This document shows positions 6,686 through 16,500 of a stretch of 40,666 bases of DNA, piece after piece (position 1 is the first letter of the stretch; every line of letters begins with the position of its first letter). The notes beneath the pieces are model-generated. The model made no database searches. It saw only the letters and a program-made list of their open reading frames with translations, and was not told the origin of the DNA. A program made the translations under genes and the position numbers. This DNA is from a virus: positions 1 through 40,666 of IMG/VR virus record IMGVR_UViG_3300020472_000061. One strand, written 5' to 3'.

Positions 6686-8518
6686 CTAGTTCTTAATGTT
6701 GTATAGGCTACCTGCGGCAAGCCCAGCAGCCGCAGGCATAGCCGCGACATCAGCAAATTGTGTTCTATCTGGCATAAGGGCTCTTTTCACTCCGCGCTCA
6801 ACAGCGCCGCCAGCGCGTCTACCAGACTTGGCAACACCCGCTCTAGCCAGAGCCCCTGTAAGCTTACCAAAGCCTCGTGCCTCTGGAGAGACGACAAGGT
6901 CAGTTAGGTGCTGCTTAAACCTGTTCCCAGGAGCATGCCCCCACCTAGGCATTAAGGCCTCTCTAATACCTTGGGCAGCTTCCCCCGATGCCATATTTTC
7001 AATTGCCTTAGTTCTTGCGGCCAGTCCCTTAATGCCGCTCCACGTTCCATGAGCGCCCAAAGCAGCCCCAACAGGGCCACCTAACGCCATGCCCCCGCCT
7101 ATGGCCCCCGTAAGGGTCAACCAGTCCGGTATTGCGGACCTAGAAAGCATCCTTCCTGCTGGGGCGTCACTAAATCCAGCCCTGGGTAGGCCGCTTACGG
7201 GGAGGGTGAACCCGCCAACGTTTTGGTCTACAGCCCCGCGTCCCGATAACATCATCTTCTCCCATGCCTTTTTAAAGGTGGGGAAGTGTTTGCTTTTGCC
7301 GTAAAGAGCCTTATGACCCAGCGCCATGTCGACTCCCTCTGGGATGGAGGAGAGTACCGGAATAGGCTCACCTTCCCGCGAGTACCGTAGCTCTGGAGTT
7401 TCTTTTACTTTCCGCTGTATCCACTTAAGGGCGTCCGGTCGCTTGCTCTCAGGAACCCCTCTCAACATCTTTCCTATTTTCATGCCCATTTGTCTCTGAA
7501 GGCGTAGCTCAGGGATGGACATGTTTAGTGCGATGGTGGATCTAAGGCCCTCGCTTGTGCGGCCGGCTATACCTTCCCTAATTCCGATAGCAAGTTGCCT
7601 AGCTTGCGCCTTCTGGGCGCGACGAACGACACCGCGAGTAAGAGGCATATTCGCCATTCTCCCGCCGGCCTTACCGTATCCTAGAGCGCCTTTTGTCACA
7701 GCGTGGATGCCTACCACATCGGCCAGCCCCTTTAGAAGCGTGCCGCCAACCATGCCGGCAGTTATAGGATCAGCGGCCAGCTTCTCTATCTCATAGGAGG
7801 CTTCTTTCTTCATCAGCTTCATAGCTCCATCAACCGCTCCGGCCAGAACAAGGCCACCTAAAGCACCCCCTGCGCCGCCCCCTGCGGCTGCGGCGGCTAT
7901 AGCTCTAGATCCAGCACGTCCGCCCGGCTTAAGCACTGCGGCTTCAGCGCCGCGAGAAAGAGCGCCAACAGCAGCCCCGGAAAGCGCAGGCAGCATAAGT
8001 TTCTTAATCGTAGAGGGCGATTTACCTTTGGAGGAGGACCTCCCCTTGGCAACGCTTAGCCCAAGAAACACTGCTGCAGGAACCTTATAAGAGACGCGAA
8101 CCCCACCAAGCTGTAGCCCGCTTAGAATCGACTTAGCCTTGGAATTGCTCAGGCTCCTCGCAGATGCGTACCCCTCAGAGAACCCCTTTTTCCCAGCGTA
8201 GACCCCGCCAGTTGCGGCTATAAGGGCTAGGCCCTTGTTTCTATCGGACTTGGAAGAGGATCCAGCGAGAGAAAGGCCTTTTAAGAAAATAGGCGCAGTA
8301 GCTATACCAAGGCCGGCCCCAAGCGCACGTCCAAGACCCCTTCCTTTGAAACCTGTTTTTAGCTCCTTAGTAAAGGAGGTCTTTGGTTTGAATACTTTTT
8401 CCTGAACTGCGTGTTCAATGGCTCCTTTGGGAAGGTCTCCCAAGAGGGCCTTAGCGCCGAATACCGGCGCAGCCAAAGCCACTTGTTTAATATAGGACTT
8501 ATTCTCTTTATTACTCAT
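6686..8518 (-). CDS. Large glycine-zipper virion-module protein, 610 aa
   Basis: The ATG at 8518 overlaps the TGA of the upstream gene (ATGA). The first 250 residues contain at least five Gly/Ala/Leu-rich hydrophobic segments (for example LGRALGAGLGIATAPIFLKG, MLPALSGAAVGALSRGAEAA, GGGAGGALGGLVLAGAVDGA) with dense GxxxG spacing. A marker-like KKEASYEIEKLAADP follows near residue 240. The C-terminal part is basic and Gly-rich (residues 270-600), with a further hydrophobic segment IGGGMALGGPVGAALGAHG. No signal peptide or enzyme motif is visible. The composition would suit an ejection or membrane-penetrating protein delivered with DNA. It is too short and unlike a classic coiled-coil tape measure. 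I do not recognise the family. Confidence 0.82.
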   Translation of the reverse strand: MSNKENKSYIKQVALAAPVFGAKALLGDLPKGAIEHAVQEKVFKPKTSFTKELKTGFKGRGLGRALGAGLGIATAPIFLKGLSLAGSSSKSDRNKGLALIAATGGVYAGKKGFSEGYASARSLSNSKAKSILSGLQLGGVRVSYKVPAAVFLGLSVAKGRSSSKGKSPSTIKKLMLPALSGAAVGALSRGAEAAVLKPGGRAGSRAIAAAAAGGGAGGALGGLVLAGAVDGAMKLMKKEASYEIEKLAADPITAGMVGGTLLKGLADVVGIHAVTKGALGYGKAGGRMANMPLTRGVVRRAQKAQARQLAIGIREGIAGRTSEGLRSTIALNMSIPELRLQRQMGMKIGKMLRGVPESKRPDALKWIQRKVKETPELRYSREGEPIPVLSSIPEGVDMALGHKALYGKSKHFPTFKKAWEKMMLSGRGAVDQNVGGFTLPVSGLPRAGFSDAPAGRMLSRSAIPDWLTLTGAIGGGMALGGPVGAALGAHGTWSGIKGLAARTKAIENMASGEAAQGIREALMPRWGHAPGNRFKQHLTDLVVSPEARGFGKLTGALARAGVAKSGRRAGGAVERGVKRALMPDRTQFADVAAMPAAAGLAAGSLYNIKN

Positions 8519-8859
8519 GGGCCCACGCTTATCTCTGCGGCAATCTTTCTCAGAATGCCCTCAACTAAGGTATCGTTAAGGCCGACGCTTAGGCCCTTTA
8601 TGTGAGCATACCAGCTATCCACCTCAGGTACGTACTCCTCAAATACACTGTCTTTGGGATACGACTTAAGTGCTTTTTGAATTGACCCGCCTAGGGTTTT
8701 GGGTAGGTCCGGGTTGCCGAAAAAATGGAACTTAACCCCATCGCCGGAAATATAATATTCAGTCCGTATGCCCGGAAGCTCTGTTTTAGCGGCTACAAAC
8801 TCTACGAGAGTGGGCACTGAAAGTGGTGCTCCGTTAAATAGCTCAGACCTATTACCCAT
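8515..8859 (-). CDS. Virion-module protein, 114 aa, unknown
   Basis: The ATG at 8859 has a strong GGAGG eight bases upstream, which fixes the start. The product is a mixed alpha/beta, soluble-looking protein without Cys clusters or low complexity. A beta-rich segment (IRTEYYISGDGVKFHFFGNP) is followed by helices. It is translationally coupled to the 610-aa gene through ATGA. No family is recognised. Its size and position between a possible HTH protein and a glycine-zipper protein suggest a minor structural or assembly protein, which is inference. Confidence 0.75.
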   Translation of the reverse strand: MGNRSELFNGAPLSVPTLVEFVAAKTELPGIRTEYYISGDGVKFHFFGNPDLPKTLGGSIQKALKSYPKDSVFEEYVPEVDSWYAHIKGLSVGLNDTLVEGILRKIAAEISVGP

Positions 8860-8862
8860 TGG

Positions 8863-9645
8863 TTAATCCTCCAAATCTTGAATACTAGAGATCTCCCGTC
8901 TGCCGAGTTTGATGGCCAAGTCTTTCAACTCAGTTAGAACCTGCTTAACAGCATCACCAGTTCGGTCCATCATCTCCACGGATTTAAAAACCTGCTCAGA
9001 CCAAAGCTTCGCCATCATCGCAGTGTCTTTTGAGTTCTCCTCACGAGAGGTCTCGAAATAGCGCATAGTTGATTCGTGAAGAAGTCCGCGAATAACCTCA
9101 TCTTTACTTATCTCAACACGGTAGCCGAGTTTCCACAAGGCGTAGTCCGGCCCCTGATCAAAGCAGCCCTTAAGAAAAGACCCCCTTGGGTAATCATCGA
9201 GGAAGGAGTACCACTCAGAAACAGATAGCAAGTCCCTGTTCCAAAAGTAGTGCCGATACATTCCCACGCAGCGCTTAGATACCTTAACGCCGGTTATCGC
9301 GCTTGTGTACTCAGACACTTCCTTAGTGCCCATACCGGAAATTAAAAGGGCCTCGATAACAGGCCTACAAATATTATTTCCTAATAAGTCCCGCGCTTTT
9401 GTAGCGGACGGCTCATCGGTAGCCATGGATAAAAGCCGCTGACCTCTTGCCCAGGACCTAGTGGATGACGACGCTATCCTGAACGGGGAGGGCTTAGACT
9501 CGTTTAGCTTGTCCCTAAGCGCTCTTAAGTAGTTTGCCGCCGGGGCTGGAAAACTATACAGCGATGCAACCTCTGAGATCTGTTCTAAGTTCATCCCAGA
9601 GAAAAGCAGCATATATTTTAGCCAGTACTCGTTCGGTTGTTTCAT
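8863..9645 (-). CDS. Possible helix-turn-helix DNA-binding protein, 260 aa
   Basis: The ATG at 9645 follows the upstream stop (TAGTAATG) without a clear ribosome-binding site, suggesting coupled translation. Around residues 95-135 the pattern VIEALLISGMGTKEVSEYTS, then VKVSKRCVGMYRHYFW, looks like a helix-turn-helix followed by an aromatic-rich helix. That layout occurs in some phage DNA-binding proteins and small terminases. The C-terminus (TAMMAKLWSEQVFKSVEMMD) is helical and could oligomerise. Because no other TerS is visible and TerL is five genes downstream, this is the best candidate small terminase, with low certainty. It could equally be a late-gene regulator. Confidence 0.7.
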   Translation of the reverse strand: MKQPNEYWLKYMLLFSGMNLEQISEVASLYSFPAPAANYLRALRDKLNESKPSPFRIASSSTRSWARGQRLLSMATDEPSATKARDLLGNNICRPVIEALLISGMGTKEVSEYTSAITGVKVSKRCVGMYRHYFWNRDLLSVSEWYSFLDDYPRGSFLKGCFDQGPDYALWKLGYRVEISKDEVIRGLLHESTMRYFETSREENSKDTAMMAKLWSEQVFKSVEMMDRTGDAVKQVLTELKDLAIKLGRREISSIQDLED

Positions 9646-9647
9646 TA

Positions 9648-11621
9648 CTACATTGATACATTAGATCTAATTTGCAGCTTCTTCAATCCCTGAATAGCAC
9701 GCTCAACACCAGAAAGTGAAGAAGATACCGCTGACTCCGGAACGTCGGACAAGCCAAGTCGAATACCGACAAGCAGTTCGGACAGTTTAAATGACGCCTG
9801 CTCCAAGTCGGGAATCATGTCAATATACCCCTGGACGTTTTCTGGGGTGACAAAGTTCAGGGACAGCACCGAGTCAACTGTGTCTGCCCCGGTTAGAACA
9901 GAGGCTTCCTTAACAAGGTCTACTTTAACTAGGCTAGCAACTTTAACCTCTTCAGAGCTAGGGGCATGCCCAGACGGAGCAGGCTCAATATTTCTCAAAG
10001 AAACAAAACTAACCGCTGCCCCCTTGTCAGCCTCAGCCAGCTTTTCAGTTGCTCCAGGAAAGGTGTCCCCCAGAAGACCTAACGTCATTAACGCTGCGGT
10101 CTTACTTAAGTTCTCTTTTTCATTCATGTGCCCGACTGGCGCTCCATCAAAAGAGTACCTAGACCCATCAGACCGGAGCGTAACCTTTCTGATAAGGTCG
10201 TGTCTTGCTGCTACCTTGTTCATGTGTACGGTATCGCTTTCATAGCCGTGCCCAAAAGATAACGGAACAAACACACTGTCAGCAGGAATCAAGAAATTGT
10301 TATCTTCCCACCTAACGGGCTTGGCGACATTAGCGAGTTTTACAGAGCCTCGACCAGTCAAAGGATGCTCGTATAAGTAGGATGTTTCGCCGTTGTCCGA
10401 AACAGCCGCACGGATATTAACCGGCTCGGAGGCATATCCAGCAGACTTAAATAAGAAAAGACCTTCACCGGAAGGGGAAGAGCCCTCAAGAGAGTCTAAG
10501 TTGATCTCTCCGCACCTAATCCCTGCGACCTTTTCCTGAAAGGCTGCGCCCGAGGGTCCGACGACCACACACATATCCATCTTTCTACCCGCCAGAGATC
10601 TGACATCGGAGAGCACGACAGCCCTTTGCGCACTGCCTGTTTTCGATATAACGGAGTAAACCCCCGTATCTTCGGCCGTGGTCAGGTCGGCGGCGGCAGC
10701 TACTGGCATAAGCTGCGAGTTTTTATCAGAGACCATTAGAGAGGATCCTAGATCAAAAACATCCTGGCGTACCTCTAGCGGAAGCGCAGCAGCATGGGAG
10801 TTGTCTAACTCAAAAGATCTCCCAGGGGTTCCGTTGAAAGAGGCAACCTTCAAGCTAAAGCCCCCCTCAGACTTGGTGACGACAGCCACGTCAAACTCGC
10901 CCGCAACTGAAGCCTCCTTTTTCGAACCATCGATAGCGTTAGACAAGTTAATAAGCGAGTTAGAGAAGTGCTCGTTCAAGCTTGCCGCATCAATAAGACG
11001 CTGGTCTGAGGCAACCTTGCTTAAGAAAGCATCGACAGAGTCAGAAGTTATGACCCCGGAAAGCTTTTCAATAACAGACCCGACCTTGCCCATTTCATAT
11101 CGACCCCCACCCAATCCGCCAGCAGGAACATCTGGCTGAAAGTTCGGGGACAGCGAGGCCGAAGCGGGAACATTTCCGCCCTTAGGACCAACAGAATAAG
11201 GACTAGCCTCAAACAGAGCGGAAGCGACCCTTGACTCGTTTAGAGGCATAAAGCGCCCATCGGCGTTTATAAATACATCGAAAGAATAAGCCTTCTTGTT
11301 TTCGACAATAATGGGGATCCTAATGGAGTTCTTGTCAGGCTCTTGCTGATCCGCCGGGCGGATAACCTCGTCCATTCTTTTTTGGCCCACCTCAGGAGGA
11401 ACGTTATTCGAGGGTTTAACAATAAAAACCCCATACATATAGCCAAGCCTGTGGTCCTGCCCATCAATAGAAATGCTTACATCATACTTTCCCAAGTAAG
11501 AGTGCTGCTTGTACAGATGAGCAATAAGTTCACTAGCGTACGTACTTGGGTTCTCCCCAAGCAAGAACTTACCTGCGGTTTTTTCAAAGCTTGGGCTCTT
11601 TAATTCTCTAATGAGCTTCAT
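9648..11621 (-). CDS. Virion-module protein, 657 aa, densely repeated K-x-A-[SAGN]
   Basis: The ATG at 11621 has GAGG eight bases upstream. The N-terminal domain (about residues 1-130) is mixed alpha/beta (YDVSISIDGQDHRLGYMYG; IIVENKKAYSFDVFINADG). A Gly/Pro linker follows near residue 165, and then a long region with repeated short beta-like units. Hand counting finds twelve K-x-A-[SAGN] tetrapeptides (KTAG, KVAS, KEAS, KVAG, KSAG, KLAN, KVAA and others) where about one is expected. The first is at residues 14-17 (FEKTAGKF). No enzyme motif or transmembrane segment is seen. Location between tail-hub-like genes and the HTH-like gene suggests a structural or internal virion protein. The motif could be a processing or binding site. 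Confidence 0.82.
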   Translation of the reverse strand: MKLIRELKSPSFEKTAGKFLLGENPSTYASELIAHLYKQHSYLGKYDVSISIDGQDHRLGYMYGVFIVKPSNNVPPEVGQKRMDEVIRPADQQEPDKNSIRIPIIVENKKAYSFDVFINADGRFMPLNESRVASALFEASPYSVGPKGGNVPASASLSPNFQPDVPAGGLGGGRYEMGKVGSVIEKLSGVITSDSVDAFLSKVASDQRLIDAASLNEHFSNSLINLSNAIDGSKKEASVAGEFDVAVVTKSEGGFSLKVASFNGTPGRSFELDNSHAAALPLEVRQDVFDLGSSLMVSDKNSQLMPVAAAADLTTAEDTGVYSVISKTGSAQRAVVLSDVRSLAGRKMDMCVVVGPSGAAFQEKVAGIRCGEINLDSLEGSSPSGEGLFLFKSAGYASEPVNIRAAVSDNGETSYLYEHPLTGRGSVKLANVAKPVRWEDNNFLIPADSVFVPLSFGHGYESDTVHMNKVAARHDLIRKVTLRSDGSRYSFDGAPVGHMNEKENLSKTAALMTLGLLGDTFPGATEKLAEADKGAAVSFVSLRNIEPAPSGHAPSSEEVKVASLVKVDLVKEASVLTGADTVDSVLSLNFVTPENVQGYIDMIPDLEQASFKLSELLVGIRLGLSDVPESAVSSSLSGVERAIQGLKKLQIRSNVSM

Positions 11622-11631
11622 AATAAATCCT

Positions 11632-12087
11632 CTATATCCAAGTTTGGGGTGTGGCCGGAGCCGGCAAAATCCCAGTGCCTGTTTTTATCCATATGTCGAG
11701 CGTAGCAAAAAGTGCCTTAGCGGCAGGCGTAGGGCTGTCCTGTCCGCCCAAAGCCGCTATCGCAGAAAAATCCGGCGGGGCCGGAGGGGGTGTGTAGGAG
11801 AGCGCGGGCGGGATCGGCGCTGTCGCCAAGCCCGTCTTTGCGTAATCCCACCAAGCCAGCTTGAAACTGGCCTCTGTTATAGACTTGCCCGCAGCGCCCT
11901 TAAATGCGGCCTCGCCGACGGTGTAGTCAAGCCACTTAGGGCTGGCCCCACTACTAAAAAATGCGGTCGCAACTTTAGCCCAAAGCTCACCCATGTGGGG
12001 ATCTGCTGCAGGTTCCATCGACTGTAATTGCGAATCCATCTGGCTGACCGCAGCAACTACAGAACTTTCGGCGGAAGAAAAAGGCAT
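11632..12087 (-). CDS. Tail-module protein, 151 aa, unknown
   Basis: The ATG at 12087 overlaps the stop of the hub-like gene (TAATG) and has GGTGGA just upstream. The product is Ala/Pro-rich. A helical N-terminal half (AVSQMDSQLQSMEPAADPHM; FKLAWWDYAKTGLA) is followed by a proline linker (PPALSYTPPPAPPDFSAI). A C-terminal element (AKALFATLDIWIKTGTGILP) resembles the end of small proteins that sit next to baseplate or spike genes in other phages. Direct coupling to the 502-aa hub-like protein suggests the two products act together in the tail tip. No family name can be given. Confidence 0.78.
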   Translation of the reverse strand: MPFSSAESSVVAAVSQMDSQLQSMEPAADPHMGELWAKVATAFFSSGASPKWLDYTVGEAAFKGAAGKSITEASFKLAWWDYAKTGLATAPIPPALSYTPPPAPPDFSAIAALGGQDSPTPAAKALFATLDIWIKTGTGILPAPATPQTWI

Positions 12088-13595
12088 TATTCCACCAAAA
12101 CCTTTGATGATTTAGCATCATCTATCGGGTCAATTGCCGTGCAAGGAGCGACGGCCCCTGGAGGAGTTGGCCCCCAGGCTGTCTTTAGAACGAGGTCGTT
12201 GTTTATAAAGTTCTGCAAATTATTAAGGCACTCTTTTAGTTCTTCGAATTTGACGCCATGTGAGCTTGGGTCTACCCCAAGCTCTATCCCATCAGCGGCC
12301 GTGGCATTTATCATAAATTTCTTTCCATCAAATACGAAGTCATTAATAACTTTTACAACCATCTGCTCCAAATAAACCTTGAAGTCGCCAGACTTAGTAA
12401 GCTCTAGTAGAGCTTGTTTACTAGAAGATCCGGAGAGTTGCTCACTTAGCTCGTCCCCGTATTCTATCTTAACGCCCTGAGCGACGTTTGCATAGACGGT
12501 CCTGTCAAGCTCTACATGTATATGCCCTTTTGAATGAAGGAAGTGGTCTCCGTCCTTATTAATCTGAAAAGCGTAGGTCACCTTTTCTTTGCTACCCGGC
12601 CCACCCTCAGCATCGTCATGAGGCCATATGGTAAAACTTAAAACACCACGAGAAGAACGGGTGTCCCAAACCGGGTCGTCCGCCTCTTCGTAACCATCCT
12701 TTAAACCAGGGAACTGTCTAAGCCCAACATCGCTAGACGTGGCCTCGTTAATTGTGCGGATGTTCCCGAAGATATGCTCATTATCTATCTCTGTATCAAG
12801 GGCCTCCTCTGTAAGACGCCCCATCCGAACCTCAACGGTGTAATTTCGGTGCCCAGAAGACCCGGCCGGACTAGATGCTTCTGTTTTACCCGCAACAACC
12901 TCCTGCACCATATCCTTAATACTGTACCGGACAATCACAGGTGTCTCTGTAGAGTTCGGGCCGCTAGCCGCTTCTACAACACCCCCTAAGGTGGTTTTTT
13001 CAGAAAGGTCACTCTCAGCAACAAGCTGCGCATGCCCCCACTCGATCTCCCCCACAGGGGAAAAGGCTTGGTACTTTTGGAAGTAATCCCTGACAACATT
13101 TTCTATGGGTAGGTAAAACCTTTGTGCTAGCGGCGTTGCTCCAATTTGAACCATTCCGCCTCTCCTAAGGCACACCTTGTTTCCATCTTGCGTGCCGAGG
13201 AAAACATCGCCAGGCTCTAAGAACTCACGCTCTCCCCGGAAATCTGGTCCCTTGTCAGCCGTAGTGGACTCTTGGACCTTGCCGTCAACTTTTTCGAATT
13301 GAGGGGTGTTTCTTGGGTCGGTGACGAAACCCAAAACAAATTGAGTCTTGTCAGCGCAGACACACACGTAACACATACTGCCCTCTTCGGGCATTATGGA
13401 TACACCGCCAGGATGACTTCTGTTTTGGTACGGCGTGGCGAATGGGATATCACTATAGGTCCTTTGCGTAAAAATTCCGATAGCGTCCAGTGTGAACTCT
13501 CTTGGATTTACGTAAACAACTCTAGCCAGCGCCACGCTCGCTGGGCCTGAGGCTCCTGTCGCGTCGGTAGAATTTCCTGAACTATCCTTAGCCAT
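12087..13595 (-). CDS. Tail hub/spike-like protein with gp5/gpV-type OB fold, 502 aa
   Basis: Near the N-terminus the sequence PGGVSIMPEEGSMCYVCVC, then VLGFVTD, has the beta-barrel pattern of the OB domain in T4 gp5/lambda gpV-like hub proteins. It is followed by FLEPGDVFLGTQDGNKVCLR and GGMVQIGA, typical of the segment leading into a spike. The C-terminal 130 residues are beta-rich (YAFQINKDGDHFLHSKGHIH; VHVELD-like repeats), as expected for a trimeric spike stem. No lysozyme insertion is seen. It would form or plug the tail tip and touch the host envelope. Start ATG overlaps the RNAP stop codon (TAATG) with GGGGG upstream, so RNAP and hub are made from one message. The tail type cannot be decided from this gene. 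Confidence 0.7.
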   Translation of the reverse strand: MAKDSSGNSTDATGASGPASVALARVVYVNPREFTLDAIGIFTQRTYSDIPFATPYQNRSHPGGVSIMPEEGSMCYVCVCADKTQFVLGFVTDPRNTPQFEKVDGKVQESTTADKGPDFRGEREFLEPGDVFLGTQDGNKVCLRRGGMVQIGATPLAQRFYLPIENVVRDYFQKYQAFSPVGEIEWGHAQLVAESDLSEKTTLGGVVEAASGPNSTETPVIVRYSIKDMVQEVVAGKTEASSPAGSSGHRNYTVEVRMGRLTEEALDTEIDNEHIFGNIRTINEATSSDVGLRQFPGLKDGYEEADDPVWDTRSSRGVLSFTIWPHDDAEGGPGSKEKVTYAFQINKDGDHFLHSKGHIHVELDRTVYANVAQGVKIEYGDELSEQLSGSSSKQALLELTKSGDFKVYLEQMVVKVINDFVFDGKKFMINATAADGIELGVDPSSHGVKFEELKECLNNLQNFINNDLVLKTAWGPTPPGAVAPCTAIDPIDDAKSSKVLVE

Positions 13596-16500
13596 TAATA
13601 CGTACCCCCTTCTCGGCCCTTACCAAACTCGGCGGAGTACGTAATCCCTGGGCTTGGGTGTAGCCCGTGTATGTCCGACTCCCACCCCTCATTGGCGGCG
13701 CGGATAAGTGTCTCCTTAAGCTTCCTGTATTGCATTCGCGCTAACCAGTCCGTGGTCTGGTCTAGCGGAAGCGTTTCCACGCCACGGAGCACGGGCTCAA
13801 CAAGAACCCCACTGCCTCCGGTATTGTTCCTGTTCAGGTGAGCAACGTGTGAGCTAGAGACAAGGTCATTTTTAACGAAGTCCGAATCTCCGGGGTCTAT
13901 AACCCTCGACAAGTTCGTAAGTGACTTCGTGACCACCTCAACGTTTCTACGCTTGATTCCCTCGCTCTTGTACGCACCGTGTATCTCGTCAGACAGATAC
14001 CGCTGTACAGTGTCTACATTGGTCAGCCCTAAAAGCTCCCTAGGGTTTATGGGTCCGCCCGTTAATCTTTGTCCTTTACGAACCTTAGCCCCTTTTTTCA
14101 CTTTTACTGAGCGGTCCCCAGGAACATACACCTGCTCCTCCCCAACCAAGACATCGTGCCCACCAATATCGCTTTTCTTAACAGCTTTGATAGTTCCCGT
14201 CACAGGACTCAAAACAGCGGACCCCGCAACAATTTCGGGCATTTTCAAAAGCTGTATGACTCGGTCAATTCCACCTACCAGGTTTCCCGACGCCCCTGCA
14301 ACACCTCCGGTGTGGAAGGATTTCATGGCCAGCTGGGTGCCGCGTTCTCCCAAAGAAGTACCAGCTATAAGGCCAATATTGGTCCCTTTTTCTATAAGGT
14401 TTCCTCCATTATATAGACCATAGCACTTGGAACAGAGGCCTTTTGAGGATTGGCACTTTAGTGGGGAGCGTACAAGAAGCTTAGATACTTTAGAGGACTT
14501 TAGGCTGGATAATAGGCTCGGAGTAACCTCAGTGTTTTTAGGAACAACCATGCCCCCTATAGACAATTTCTTAGCCGTGAATCGGTCTACGATATCAGCG
14601 TCGGTAGTGTCTAAAGCAATTCCGCGATCTGTTTTGCAGTCATCTTCGGTAATTAAGTAAGTTATTGCTGTGTTAGCTATTTGCTTATTCAGGGCTCCTG
14701 GCTTTTGAACAGATTGTACCTTTTCTATAAGACCTTTTCTTGCGCCCGAAGACGCTACCCAGTAACCAGACGTGTCTAGACCCTCAGAGTAAGACCGGGT
14801 TACGGGGACAGGAATAACCCTTCCTTTGGCGTTCTCCAATAACATCGGAGCGATAACCATTTGCTGTAGCTGCGACCATGAGGGCTTCACGCCCGCGTTA
14901 TTCATGGCTGCGAGCTTATTACCCCTTTTATTCAGGAGTGCCTTGGCTTCCTTGTTTATGTCTTCGGTCGCCTGCATGTATATTTTTATTATTTTTGCTT
15001 CGGCAGCTTCCGCAGAAAGCAAGTTCATCTCAACCTGCTTTTTTGTCGTTGACTCTTGCTTGCGCGCCTTAACCAAATGCTTTTCCCGTAACTTGCCGAG
15101 AGTCTTAAAGTCATCCAGGCTAAAAGAAAAGCCAATAGCGTATGAGTGGCCAAATCCAAGATCTTTAAGCTTGTCCACAGTTGTGGAGAATGCTCCAGGA
15201 GCCTTTGTTGCGACATCCCTTAAAACCCCCTGGAGCACTTTACTGCTCATGACCGCCTTAGGGTCTGTGAGAATCTTGTCGGTTCTAGCCGCCTTAGGCA
15301 GGGCCGCATGGAAAGTCGCCCTACCCAGAGTCGTCTTTTTCCCATCGATGGTCACAACGTCGGTCAAAGCAAGACTTCCGTCCTTCGCGGCAACACGAGC
15401 CTCAGAAAGGTCCTTGTAGGACTTATTTGTTTTCTTCCCCATCTGAGTGAGGAGGAACAACCCCATCTGTCCTTCAAGGGTGGGCTGGTACATAACCTTG
15501 CCGGTAGCAGGGTTAAACAAGTTCTTTGACGGCAACATTTTGTACGCCTCGTCAACCGCCTCTTGCGATACGGGGACGAATACCGCCATCGTATCTCCGT
15601 CAAAGTCCGCATTAAACCCTCCCGTCACAAGCGGGTGAATCTGGACGGAGGACTCGCCATGTAGTTTGGCCTTGAAGGCCATTATTCCGAATTTATGGAG
15701 AACAGGATCGCGCTTAAAAAGAACAGGCCGCTTAGACACAGCGATATCCAACGCCTTGTTAGCAAGGGAGGAATTTTTTTCAACCTCCTCCCGGGCAGAC
15801 AGCGGAGTATACCCCATGGCCACAAGCTCCTTAACAACGAAAGGACGAAAGATTTTCATGGCCCCTTTTCTAGGAAGCCCAAGCTCGTCCAGGTGAAGCT
15901 CCATGTTGGGGACAATGACGGAGCGCATTGCTAGGTCCTGCCTACGGTCCAGTAGCCTCTGGTGGAAAAAGCTCTGCTTCGGGGAGGTCCTTCCTGACAG
16001 GATTGCCAATATGCCTGGTGGCTTTGCTTGCCCGTCTATGGTTAAAGCCCCTTGATTTTGGCCGGGAGCTGTCCCCATTAAGGCGTCAATAGCGTCGTAC
16101 AAATCACCTCTTAGCGCTGCGACCTCTTCGTCCGGAAGAACACCGGAGGCCTCTTTGAGCTTGTTGTTCAATATGGCTATGTCTCTATATAAGAGGTTAA
16201 GCCCATCAACATTTAAGTCCCCACCCTCCATTGCGGTGATTGGCCTAAACAGCGGGGGGAGGATAGGCACGTTGCTAATCAGGTACGCCTCCTCGGCTGA
16301 CATTGAGTTTTTATCCAACATACGCAGGTATTTTATTTTCTTATTCGCCGCATCTAGCTTGGACTTTCTCGCAGTTTTTATATCCTCTTCTGCAGCGGCT
16401 AACTGCTGAGCCACATTGATCTTGGAAATCGCTTGGGCTATGGCCGCAGGGCCTTTTAACGAGGCCTCCTCGTCATAACCATTTTCGGATAAGCCTGCCT

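Noticed and set aside
6684-6756. Longer SNF2 helicase start at 6756.
   Set aside because: It would add 24 residues encoded inside the 610-aa gene, with no family support. ATG 6684 follows the upstream stop by one base.
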